Positions 1-6,329 of a DNA stretch of 31,629 bases are shown piece after piece. Position 1 is the first letter of the stretch. Every line of letters starts with the position of its first letter. The position numbers were made by a program, and so were the translations under genes. Under the pieces are notes generated by a model. It worked only from the letters and a program-made list of their open reading frames with translations, did no database searches and was not told the origin of the DNA. Source of the stretch: CADEFX01 sp050260355 (lineage in GTDB: Bacteria; Pseudomonadota; Alphaproteobacteria; Rhizobiales; Hyphomicrobiaceae); the NCBI GenBank assembly GCA_050260355.1, contig JBLNBZ010000112.1, positions 1-31,629 of the forward strand, read 5' to 3'.

Positions 1-146
1 GGCGATGAGAACAGCTATATCAGCCGGTCGGCCGTGAAAAGCGCGATCAGACCGTGTCCACCGGCATGGCGCCGGTGAATCGCGAGATTTGGGAGCGCGC
101 GAGCAGGTAATGCGCTCGCAAACGCTGGTCGGCCGTGGCGCCGATC
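1..146. other. Window edge, no gene called
   Basis: The first 146 bases hold no gene I can support. On the plus strand one frame stays open from the window edge for about 25 codons to a TGA near base 80, so it could be the tail of a gene entering from the left. On the minus strand about 30 codons are open near 50-146 but lack a convincing start. Neither resembles a family I recognise. Confidence 0.3.
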
Positions 147-653
147 TCAGAAGTAGGGACGCGACCAGCGGCGCGGTCCGTAGGCATATGGGCCAGGCAC
201 GTAGCGCTCGAGCGGCAGTGCGCTGATGATGGAGCCCGTGCAGCGATCCACCTTCAGATCGTAGAGATCGCCGTTCAGGCGACGCGCGCGCAGCAGAGCT
301 GTGTTGGCGCGAAGCTCCACATCATGGAAATCGCTCCAGCCTTCGAGCCTCAGCCGCCGGCGAACCTCGTGCCGCGGCAGGCAATCGTGGCCGTAGCGAT
401 AGTCCTCGGTGTAGCGCGGCGGGCCATCTCGGTATGCGTAAGGAGCCGGCGCCGGATACGTGTTGCTGCGCTCCTGGTACTCGTAGCGCTCCGTGTAGCG
501 CGGCGGCTCGCCGTAGAGCTCGCGATAGCGCGGGTCATCGTAGGGCGACGAGTAGCGGTCGGGACGACCATAATCCAAGTCCGCAGCACGCACAGCGGGC
601 GCACCGGCGGCAACGACGGCGAGGGCGCCCGCCGCCAACAGCAATGACTTCAT
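147..653 (-). CDS. Exported Tyr/Arg/Pro-rich protein of unknown function
   Basis: A 168-residue protein of unknown function. The ATG at 653 was chosen because a perfect AGGAGG lies seven bases upstream and because the protein then begins with a clear Sec signal peptide: MKSLLL, a run of Ala, Val and Gly, then AVRA as cleavage site near residue 23. The mature part has two zones. Residues about 24-85 are low in complexity and rich in Tyr, Arg, Pro and Asp, with repeated PPRYTE units (at least PPRYTERYEYQ and PPRYTEDYRY). The C-terminal half looks folded, with a Cys pair (HDCLPR, VDRCTG) that could form a disulfide in the periplasm. The C-terminal part resembles the small PepSY-like or DUF-type exported domains common in Rhizobiales, but I cannot name the family. 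The frame is open upstream to 737, but that extension has no signal or RBS. Confidence 0.75.
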   Translation of the reverse strand: MKSLLLAAGALAVVAAGAPAVRAADLDYGRPDRYSSPYDDPRYRELYGEPPRYTERYEYQERSNTYPAPAPYAYRDGPPRYTEDYRYGHDCLPRHEVRRRLRLEGWSDFHDVELRANTALLRARRLNGDLYDLKVDRCTGSIISALPLERYVPGPYAYGPRRWSRPYF

Positions 654-745
654 GGCAAAACCTCCTGGCGCTTGACGCGCAGCCTCACGCCTCCCTCTCC
701 CATGGCAGCTTGGCGGCGGGACCCTGAACGATGCCAAAAGGCTCC

Positions 746-760
746 GTTCATTTCCCGTTC
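746..760. promoter_or_regulatory. Direct repeat GTTC-N7-GTTC, possible LexA-type site
   Basis: GTTC, seven bases, GTTC is an exact match in form to the alphaproteobacterial LexA box. It lies 93 bases upstream of the exported-protein start at 653. The flanks (GTTCAT twice, plus an inverted TGAACG at 725-730) allow other readings, such as a different regulator. About one match of this form is expected by chance in a window this size, so this is only a candidate. Confidence 0.25.
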
Positions 761-847
761 ATCAACTGTGGCCGTGCAAGCAAGCGTACGCAATGCGCGC
801 AACGATGCGAGTGCGCAATCCGTTTGCGCGACCGTCGCGTGACGGTT

Positions 848-1381
848 TCAGCGCTTCGCGCCAATGATGTGGTTCTGGACGCCGAGGGCGCCGAGCTGCG
901 GGCGCTTCGAGGAGATGGTGCCGGCGTTGACGCCGGCCCAGCCGATCTCACCGGAGAGCCGGCCATACTCGATCTTCGGGCAGCGGTTCATGACGACTTT
1001 CAAGCCGGCTGCTTCCGCCTCGGCCGCAGCCTCATCGTTGCGGACCGAGAGCTGCATCCAGATCACTTTCAGATGCAGCTTGTCCTTGAGGCGCACGCAC
1101 TCGCGCACGATGTCGAGGGCGGCGGCCGAATTGCGGAAGATGTCGACCATGTCAACGGGCACGTCGATGTCTGCCAGTGCGCCAACCGCCGTTTGTCCGA
1201 GAATCTGCTGACCGGCGAGGGAGGGATTGACCGGAATCACCTTGTAGCCCTTGCCGAGCAGATACTTCATGGCGAAATAGCTGGGGCGGCTGGCATTGGC
1301 CGACGCGCCCACCATGGCAATGGTTTTCACCTCGTTGAGAATGCCGGCGATATAGGCGTCGTCATAGCGGTCGTGATTCAT
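848..1381 (-). CDS. CoA-binding domain protein (CoA_binding_2, YccU-like)
   Basis: A 177-residue single-domain Rossmann-fold protein of the CoA_binding_2 family (COG1832). These proteins resemble the N-terminal CoA-binding domain of succinyl-CoA synthetase alpha and ADP-forming acyl-CoA synthetases, but lack the catalytic ligase domains. Visible family signatures are IAMVGASANASRPS near residue 22 (nucleotide or CoA loop), GYKVIPVNPS, the DMVDIFR segment and a conserved MNRCPKIEYGRL near residue 145. The ATG at 1381 gives the usual family length; the frame continues upstream to 1504 without family sequence. The gene follows the crotonase-like gene on the same strand after a 61-base gap, so the two may be cotranscribed, which fits a shared acyl-CoA theme. 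The biochemical role of the family is not established. Confidence 0.9.
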   Translation of the reverse strand: MNHDRYDDAYIAGILNEVKTIAMVGASANASRPSYFAMKYLLGKGYKVIPVNPSLAGQQILGQTAVGALADIDVPVDMVDIFRNSAAALDIVRECVRLKDKLHLKVIWMQLSVRNDEAAAEAEAAGLKVVMNRCPKIEYGRLSGEIGWAGVNAGTISSKRPQLGALGVQNHIIGAKR

Positions 1382-1442
1382 GGCGGGGTCCCGCGCTCGA
1401 GTCCGCAGCCTGCAGCACCGATCGAGCAGAAGCGCATGCGCA

Positions 1443-2270
1443 TCAGCAGTTTTTCCACGCCGGCTTGCGCTTCTCGATGAAAGCTCCGATGCCCTCGGCA
1501 GCATCGCGGTACATCATGTTGTGCGCCATGACCTCTGCGGCTTGCCGATAGGCGTCGGCGAGTGGGGCCTCGAGCTGCCGATAAAACGTCTCCTTGCCGA
1601 TGGCGATCGTTGCCGATGATTTGGATGCAATCAGCTTTGCCATGGCCATCGCTTCCGCCAGCGCCTTTCCTGCTGCGACACGACGGTTGACGAGCCCGTA
1701 CTCGGCAGCCTCTCGCGCACTCAGCATCTCGCCAAGCAGCAGCATCTCCATGGCGCGCTTGCGCGGCACGTTGCGCGACAGCGCCACCATCGGTGTAGAG
1801 CAGAAGAGACCGATGTTGACGCCGGGTGTCGCAAACTGCGCATTGGCGCCCGCAACGGCGAGATCGCACGTGGCGACCAGCTGACAACCGGCCGCGGACG
1901 CGACGCCTTCAACGGCGGCAATGAACGGCTTCGGCGAGCGCACGATCGACTGCATCATCGTCGAGCAGCGGTCCATCAATTCGCGAAAGTAGGCCCTGCC
2001 GCCGTCAGGGTCGGCACGCCGCGTCGTCATCTCCTTGAGGTCGTGTCCGGCACTGAACGCCGGTCCATTCGCGGTGATGATCGCCGCGCGCACATCAGGC
2101 TCGGAGGAGATGCGATCGATGGCCCCCTGAAGCTCGGCCAGCAACGCCTCGGAGAGACTATTGCGGGCCTGCGCACGATTGAGTGTCAGGACAACGATCG
2201 CTCCGTGGCGCTCTTCGAGCAGGATCGCCTTCGACTGAATTTTCTTCTTTGTTGCTACCCGCTCCTGCAT
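1443..2270 (-). CDS. Enoyl-CoA hydratase/isomerase family protein, ECHDC3-like
   Basis: A 275-residue crotonase-fold protein. The oxyanion-hole regions are present (AFSAGHDLKEM near residue 71 and GVASAAGCQL near 125). The closest family I can recall is ECHDC3, shown by GCQLVATCDLAVA, FATPGVNIGLFCSTP and the C-terminal ending KRKPAW. In a typical hydratase the first catalytic glutamate lies in GGGCE; here it is Gln (AAGCQ). The second lies in QPE; here the matching position is Gly (ATPG). Both catalytic glutamates are therefore absent, so a normal 2-enoyl-CoA hydratase reaction is doubtful, although acyl-CoA binding is likely. The start at 2270 has only a weak GGGAACGG upstream. It lies 25 bases after the exported 183-residue protein gene, suggesting one transcript with it and the CoA-binding gene. 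Confidence 0.9.
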   Translation of the reverse strand: MQERVATKKKIQSKAILLEERHGAIVVLTLNRAQARNSLSEALLAELQGAIDRISSEPDVRAAIITANGPAFSAGHDLKEMTTRRADPDGGRAYFRELMDRCSTMMQSIVRSPKPFIAAVEGVASAAGCQLVATCDLAVAGANAQFATPGVNIGLFCSTPMVALSRNVPRKRAMEMLLLGEMLSAREAAEYGLVNRRVAAGKALAEAMAMAKLIASKSSATIAIGKETFYRQLEAPLADAYRQAAEVMAHNMMYRDAAEGIGAFIEKRKPAWKNC

Positions 2271-2295
2271 GCCGGCACTCGCCGTTCCCGATCGC

Positions 2296-2847
2296 TTATT
2301 GCAGAACCTGCTCGATTTGCTCGCGGTACTGCTTCACCACCTCGACGTTCTCAGGATACTGCAGCGGCGGGGTGTTCTTCAAAGCTTCGTTGAGCTCCTC
2401 GAGCATCTGCTTCTTGTCTTTCTCGCCGATCGACTTGTCGGCTTTGACGTCCTCGATCTCCTGTTTGATGGCTGCGACAGGGTCTGTGAACTTGCCGGTT
2501 TGCGGGTCCAGCCCGCCCATGACCATGGAAATGTTGAATGCCACGTCGTCGAACTGGGCGAAGCTCTCGAAGCCGTGCTTCTTGGCAAGCTCGTCGAGCT
2601 GCGCCTGAATCTTGGGGTCTGGCTTGTCGCTGGGCTGGGCTTTGTTCTTCTCGGCGAAATCCGCCATGTCCCTCTGGGCCCCCAGGAAGCCTTCAACCAG
2701 CTTGTTGGTGAGCTTCACCTGTTTGAAGTTCTGCTCTCCCTGTCCTGGCGCCGGAGCCGTGCCCTGTGCAGCCGCTGAGCCCCAATGCATGCCACAGACA
2801 GCCGCGATCACAATCGCGATCTGCAATCCACGCCACATTGCAATCAT
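2296..2847 (-). CDS. Exported helical protein of unknown function
   Basis: A protein of 183 residues from the ATG at 2847, or 180 from the ATG at 2838. An AAGGA sits nine bases before the first start and a GAGGAG nine bases before the second, so both are credible. The N-terminus is a Sec signal peptide (IAIVIAAVCGMHWGSAAAQG, cleavage after AAA or AAAQ near residue 28). The mature protein is charged and probably all-helical, rich in Lys, Glu and Gln, with heptad-like stretches at about residues 115-160. No Cys remains in the mature part. I do not recognise the family with confidence; similar short periplasmic proteins occur in Rhizobiales. It is first of three minus-strand genes that may form an operon with acyl-CoA-related proteins. 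Confidence 0.8.
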   Translation of the reverse strand: MIAMWRGLQIAIVIAAVCGMHWGSAAAQGTAPAPGQGEQNFKQVKLTNKLVEGFLGAQRDMADFAEKNKAQPSDKPDPKIQAQLDELAKKHGFESFAQFDDVAFNISMVMGGLDPQTGKFTDPVAAIKQEIEDVKADKSIGEKDKKQMLEELNEALKNTPPLQYPENVEVVKQYREQIEQVLQ

Positions 2848-2929
2848 CTCCTCGTTTCCTTCTGCGACGGCCTCGGGCTAAAACGGGCACCACGTCTTAG
2901 CAGATCTCATCAGTGGGACGCCATTAAGG

Positions 2930-3373
2930 ATGTCGAAGCCGTCGAACACGCAGGGCACACTGTCGGTTGCCGAAGTCACCGCGCTTATTGACGAAAGCTT
3001 TCCGCAGATTCACGCGGGCGGACGCTCCATCCATATTGAATCGGTCGCCGACCGCCAGGCGCGCGTGCGGCTGGAGTTCACCGAGCGCCTCGTGCGGCCT
3101 GGCGGCACCATATCGGGGCCCGCAATGTTCACGCTCGCCGACTTCAGCATCTACGTGGCATTGATCGCCACGCTGGGCGCAGAAGCCATTCCTGCGGTAA
3201 CGACCAACCTCAACATCACCTTCCTGAAACGTCCCGAGCCACGCGACTTGATTGCTGAGACGCGGATCATCCGTCTAGGGCGCCGGCTGGCATATGCCGA
3301 AGTGTCGCTAACGTCCTCTGGAAGCGAGGAAATCGTCGCGCATGCGACCGGGTCCTACGCGATCCCCAGCTGA
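2930..3373 (+). CDS. PaaI-family hotdog-fold thioesterase
   Basis: A 147-residue hotdog-fold protein of the PaaI/YdiI thioesterase group, which hydrolyses acyl-CoA or aryl-CoA thioesters in the cytoplasm. The signature RPGGTISGPAMFTLADFSIYVAL (about residues 56-78) carries the Gly-rich turn and the acidic residue (D71 in TLAD) that normally acts at the active site. TTNLNITFLKRP (about 95-106) is the next conserved strand, and a C-terminal strand with HATGSYAIP closes the sheet. Most members work as homotetramers. The substrate cannot be read from the sequence. The start has no strong RBS: AAGG abuts the ATG and a weak GTGGGACG lies further up. It is divergent from the exported-protein gene at 2847 and separated from rplM by 185 bases. 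Confidence 0.88.
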   Translation: MSKPSNTQGTLSVAEVTALIDESFPQIHAGGRSIHIESVADRQARVRLEFTERLVRPGGTISGPAMFTLADFSIYVALIATLGAEAIPAVTTNLNITFLKRPEPRDLIAETRIIRLGRRLAYAEVSLTSSGSEEIVAHATGSYAIPS

Positions 3374-3466
3374 GAGACGCAGCTCACACGACTGCGGTAA
3401 TATGATACCTCATAACTAACCATCGGGTGGTGCACGAGAATTTCTTTCTGCGCTCCGGAAACGAAA

Positions 3467-3495
3467 TTGACCTCGCAGCGCGCTTGGGTTAGAAG
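3467..3495 (+). promoter_or_regulatory. Sigma70-like promoter of rplM-rpsI
   Basis: TTGACC at 3467-3472 and TAGAAG at 3490-3495 are separated by exactly 17 bases. This places a start of transcription near 3502 and gives a leader of about 57 bases before the rplM start at 3559. The -35 matches five of six consensus bases, which is typical of strong alphaproteobacterial housekeeping promoters. Confidence 0.6.
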
Positions 3496-3558
3496 CGCAC
3501 GCCACACAGGCTTGCGCCCGCAGCGGGTGCGCCGAAACTCTCCAGGAGCACTGCGGGG

Positions 3559-4020
3559 ATGAAAACCTATAGCGCCAAACCCGGTGAGCTTGCCAAGAAG
3601 TGGGTCCTCATCGACGCCGAGGGCCTGGTCGTCGGCCGGCTCGCGGCCATCGTCGCCACGCGCCTCAAGGGCAAGCACAAGCCAACCTACACGCCGCATG
3701 TCGACATGGGCGATAACGTCGTTGTCGTGAACGCCGGCAAGGTCGTGTTCTCGGGCAACAAGTACGAGGACAAGACCTATTACTGGCACACCGGATATCC
3801 CGGCGGGATCAAGACGCGTACGCCGCGCCAGATCCTCGAAGGCAAGTTCCCGGAGCGAGTGGTCGAGAAGGCGGTTGAACGGATGCTGGCGCGCGGTCCG
3901 CTGCAGCGCAAGCTGATGGCCAATCTCAAGGTCTATCCGGGACCTGAGCACCCACATGAGGCGCAGCAGCCCGAGAAGCTCGATATCGCCGCGCTCAATC
4001 GCAAGAACAAGAGGGTCTGA
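3559..4020 (+). CDS. rplM: 50S ribosomal protein L13
   Basis: A 153-residue L13, one of the early-assembling proteins of the large subunit that contacts 23S rRNA. The family core is complete: WVLIDAEGLVVGRLAAIVATRLKGKHK (about residues 15-41), the DMGDNVVVVNAGKV segment, YYWHTGYPGG (about 75-84) and the C-terminal motif RMLARGPLQRKLMANLKVYPGPEHPHEAQQP. The start is preceded by CCAGGAG (3540-3546), giving a usable RBS. It is followed by rpsI after only five bases, the nearly universal rplM-rpsI operon. The extra C-terminal residues after the PHEAQQP motif are usual for alphaproteobacteria. Confidence 0.98.
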   Translation: MKTYSAKPGELAKKWVLIDAEGLVVGRLAAIVATRLKGKHKPTYTPHVDMGDNVVVVNAGKVVFSGNKYEDKTYYWHTGYPGGIKTRTPRQILEGKFPERVVEKAVERMLARGPLQRKLMANLKVYPGPEHPHEAQQPEKLDIAALNRKNKRV

Positions 4021-4025
4021 CAGTC

Positions 4026-4508
4026 ATGGCCATGGAACCAAGGACACTTGGTGATCTGAGCGAGCTCAAGGGTGAGGCCCCGGCCCAGGTGGCCCCGACC
4101 TACCAGCAGAAGCTCGATTCCCTCGGGCGCTCGTACGCGACGGGCAAGCGCAAGAACGCCGTGGCGCGAGTCTGGATCAAGCGCGGGCACGGCAAGATCA
4201 CCGTCAACGCCAAGGACTTCTCGGTGTACTTCGCCAGGCCGGTGCTGCAGATGCTGTTGAGGCAGCCTCTCAACGCCGCCAACCGCGCGGATCAGTATGA
4301 TGTCACGGCGACCGTCACCGGTGGTGGCCTTTCGGGGCAGGCTGGCGCGGTGCGGCACGGCATCTCCAAAGCGCTCACGTACTATGAGCCGGAGCTGCGC
4401 AGCGTGTTGAAGAAGGGCGGTTTCCTGACGCGCGACAGCCGTGTGGTCGAGCGTAAGAAGTATGGTAAGGTCAAGGCGCGCCGCAGCTTCCAGTTCTCGA
4501 AGCGCTGA
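4026..4508 (+). CDS. rpsI: 30S ribosomal protein S9
   Basis: A 160-residue S9 that binds the head of the small subunit; its C-terminal tail reaches the P-site tRNA anticodon. The core is clear: SYATGKRKNAVARVWIKRGHGKITVNAKDFSVYF (about residues 36-69), the AGAVRHGISKAL stretch (about 105-116) and the invariant C-terminal RKKYGKVKARRSFQFSKR ending in KR. The N-terminal 35 residues (LGDLSELKGEAPAQV) form the low-complexity extension typical of alphaproteobacterial S9. The usual length is about 130 in Escherichia coli and 155-160 in Rhizobiales. No terminator follows directly; instead a mobile-element scar begins within about 50 bases of the stop codon. Confidence 0.98.
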   Translation: MAMEPRTLGDLSELKGEAPAQVAPTYQQKLDSLGRSYATGKRKNAVARVWIKRGHGKITVNAKDFSVYFARPVLQMLLRQPLNAANRADQYDVTATVTGGGLSGQAGAVRHGISKALTYYEPELRSVLKKGGFLTRDSRVVERKKYGKVKARRSFQFSKR

Positions 4509-4547
4509 GCCATGCCGAAAATAGTTCTTGCGATATCACTATGTTAA

Positions 4548-4727
4548 GACAAACCGACGGGCGCTGCCGGGGCCAAGCAGATTGAGAAACACTACGGGCA
4601 CGTCACCCCAAAGAACAAAGCAAAAATGCTCGCCCGCATGGATAATCCCTTCCTGTTCAAGCTTTACCAGCGGGAACAGGCGGTGACGCGCGCAAAGCGT
4701 CTGCTTAATCCCACCGTTAAGCCCTAA
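4548..4727 (+). pseudogene. C-terminal remnant of a tyrosine recombinase/phage-type integrase
   Basis: About 59 codons stay open from just after an in-frame TAA at 4545 to the TAA at 4725. The start of the translation reads AGAKQIEKHYGHVTP, which is the C-terminal motif of phage-type tyrosine integrases. The Tyr at 4593-4595 would be the nucleophile. The residues after it (KNKAKMLARM, then a basic tail ending NPTVKP) also fit an integrase end. The N-terminal and catalytic Arg/His parts are missing: upstream is only about 40 bases and then rpsI. This is a broken end of a mobile element and cannot encode an active enzyme. It is too short to have its own start. Confidence 0.7.
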
Positions 4728-4800
4728 ATCGTTCCTGCTTCGCTCACGCGACGGCGCAACAATGTGGCGAGGGCGTTCCCGTGTGTTTCGGACGAAGCAC

Positions 4801-5365
4801 TTAGTGCGCCGTAATATGTTCAGGTGCCTCCCCGCCCCGCTCTATTTCGGATGCAGCCGAGAGTTTCGCGCTACTACTTAAGTAACCGAATAGCCACCAT
4901 CCAAACAAACCCGCTATCACAGCAAAAAAAGTTGACCAAACTGGATCGTGGAATCGAAAAACTTGTTCGAAGGAGATGCGGGACACGGCGCTAATCCTCG
5001 CCCCTGATGTGTAGCTAGCCGCGACAACGTAGACGGGAACACTATAAAGTGCCAGCCCCAGAAATTTGCAGGCTCGGTGAGGTAAAACACGAAAAAGGAG
5101 ATACCATCCAGCAATTACTAATCCTGCGGAAGCGATGCATGAAAGAGCAATGAATAAAACATGGACTTTTTTTTTCGGCAAGAAATGTTCCAATGGCATA
5201 TGGTAGAGCTATAATAGGCAACAGAAGCGGCGCGCCAGCAACCGCGAGTAATCCGAGGAGAATGATAATGTAGCCTATTACCGGACTCACCTCGTGACTT
5301 GTTGAAACAGTATAACCCGTCCGGTGTCCCGAATTATCAAATCGATCTGTGCGAATCTCACGCAT
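4801..5365 (-). pseudogene. Frameshifted polytopic membrane protein gene
   Basis: Two overlapping minus-strand frames form one interrupted gene. From ATG 5365 the first frame encodes a hydrophilic N-terminus and two hydrophobic helices (VIGYIIILLGLLAVAGAPLL, then LLPIIALPYAIG). It meets a run of nine A at 5167-5175 and then loses hydrophobic character. The other frame continues from that run with HVLFIALSCIASAGLVIAGWYLLF, another helix near LGLALYSVPVYVVAA, and a last helix WSTFFAVIAGLFGWWLFGYL. Removing a single A gives one 187-residue membrane protein with four or five helices. I do not recognise the family. The base composition is clearly more AT-rich than the neighbouring genes, which suggests recent acquisition. 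The frameshift may be real decay or a homopolymer sequencing error. Confidence 0.6.
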
Positions 5366-5456
5366 GAATCGTGCGCCTTGCCCCAGCTACGCCACGCATG
5401 GAAGCATGAGCGAATGGTCTTGGCAACAGGTGGCATAGTGCGCGCCACAGCCTGCG

Positions 5457-5995
5457 TTACAGGCGCGAAATCGTTGAGTGAGAGACGGCGTAACTCTTGG
5501 CGATCTGGACCAACGGCTCACCGGCGGCGCGTCTTCGAATGGCTTCCCGTCACTGATGAGGCGTGAGCTTGGGCTTCCTGCCGAACCAGACGCCATTATA
5601 TCTTTTGCGCGCCTTCGCCCCTCACTCGTCCGCGACACGTTCAGCAACCGCTCGAACTTGGCGAGTCCTCCGAGGACGGTGAGCATCAGGCGTCCATGTG
5701 GCGTAATCGTATTCGCCCAGGCATTAGCCAGTGACCGGAACGTGGCTCCCTTCTTCCCGATCTCGTCCAAGAAATTGAGCAGGTCGCGAGTAGATCGAGC
5801 CAGCCGGTCCAAGCGAACGACGATAACGGTGTCTCCTGGCTACACATCTGCCATCAATCGAGCCTGTTCTCGGCGATCCGTTCGAGCCCCTGACACCTTC
5901 TCTCGGAATATGCGGGGGCACCCGGCGAGCCGAAGTTGTTCGACCTGGGCGTTCAAGCTTTGTCCCTCGGAGGACACGCGCGCATAGCCAATCAT
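5457..5995 (-). pseudogene. Serine recombinase (resolvase/invertase family) pseudogene
   Basis: A complete but broken resolvase. From ATG 5995 the translation reads MIGYARVSSEGQSLNAQVEQL, the resolvase N-terminus with the catalytic Ser in YARVS. After LMADV an in-frame TAG interrupts the reading, followed by PGDTVIVVRLDRLARSTRDLL, the family's conserved second block. The catalytic domain goes on to TPHGRLMLTVLGGLAKFER. Near 5612-5625 the frame shifts by one. The other frame then gives FGRKPKLTPHQ, a TGA, REAIRRRAAGEP and the helix-turn-helix VSHSTISRL, ending at TAA 5457. So one nonsense codon, one frameshift and a second nonsense codon have accumulated. The intact ancestor would be about 179 residues, a usual length for Tn3-type or invertase-like resolvases. 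Confidence 0.88.
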
Positions 5996-6105
5996 CGCCA
6001 ATTCGATCACCCCTTCTGCACTTGATTTATGGACGGCTGGAATTGCTGCCTGCGGGAGGCGCGATCCGTGGCGTTGCGCGTCCGGCTGCGCCCGTCAGCT
6101 CACTG

Positions 6106-6134
6106 TTGACAATTGCCCGGCTACTCACCATAAC
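6106..6134 (+). promoter_or_regulatory. Candidate sigma70-like promoter
   Basis: A perfect TTGACA (6106-6111) and CATAAC (6129-6134, four of six consensus bases) lie 17 bases apart. Transcription would start near 6141. The next strong terminator ends at 6262, so the transcript would be about 120 bases unless it reads through into argC. Confidence 0.35.
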
Positions 6135-6235
6135 AGCCGCCATGTGCATCAAGGCCGACATCATCGTCCGACGTCGCCGTACCCGCTCCACAGCGCGGTC
6201 GCGATGAAGGGCATTTGATGTAGCCCGATCAAGCG

Positions 6236-6262
6236 AGCCGCGCGCCATTGCGCGGCTTTTTT
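6236..6262 (+). terminator. Intrinsic terminator
   Basis: An eight-base-pair GC-rich stem (AGCCGCGC with GCGCGGCT) around a six-base loop is followed by six T at 6257-6262. It points along the plus strand. No intact plus-strand gene lies directly upstream. Because rpsI has no terminator of its own and rpsI-argC adjacency is common in related genomes, this may be the old rplM-rpsI terminator pushed away by the insertion. It could also end a short RNA from the 6106 promoter. Confidence 0.8.
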
Positions 6263-6329
6263 GCTTCCGCGCTCTGGCTTTCCACCACCCGCTTCGTTGC
6301 CATTGCCAGACGCCCGAGGAGCCCTACCC

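Larger units (their letters stand above)
5996..6329 (+). other. Gene-free stretch between resolvase remnant and argC
   Basis: No coding sequence is supported here. The stretch holds a promoter-like pair at 6106-6134 and a strong terminator at 6236-6262, both on the plus strand. The part before 6100 shows nothing I recognise and may be the right end of the element whose remains lie to the left. The last bases carry the argC ribosome binding site. Confidence 0.5.

Noticed and set aside
5167..5175. Programmed frameshifting at the A9 run
   Set aside because: The frame needs one base skipped, whereas the common programmed event at A runs is -1; no stimulating structure is obvious. Slippage is kept only as a possibility in the finding.
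4500..6240. Attachment-site direct repeats flanking the mobile scar
   Set aside because: By eye I found no credible repeat at both ends beyond short matches such as AGCG and GAGCC, which are expected by chance.
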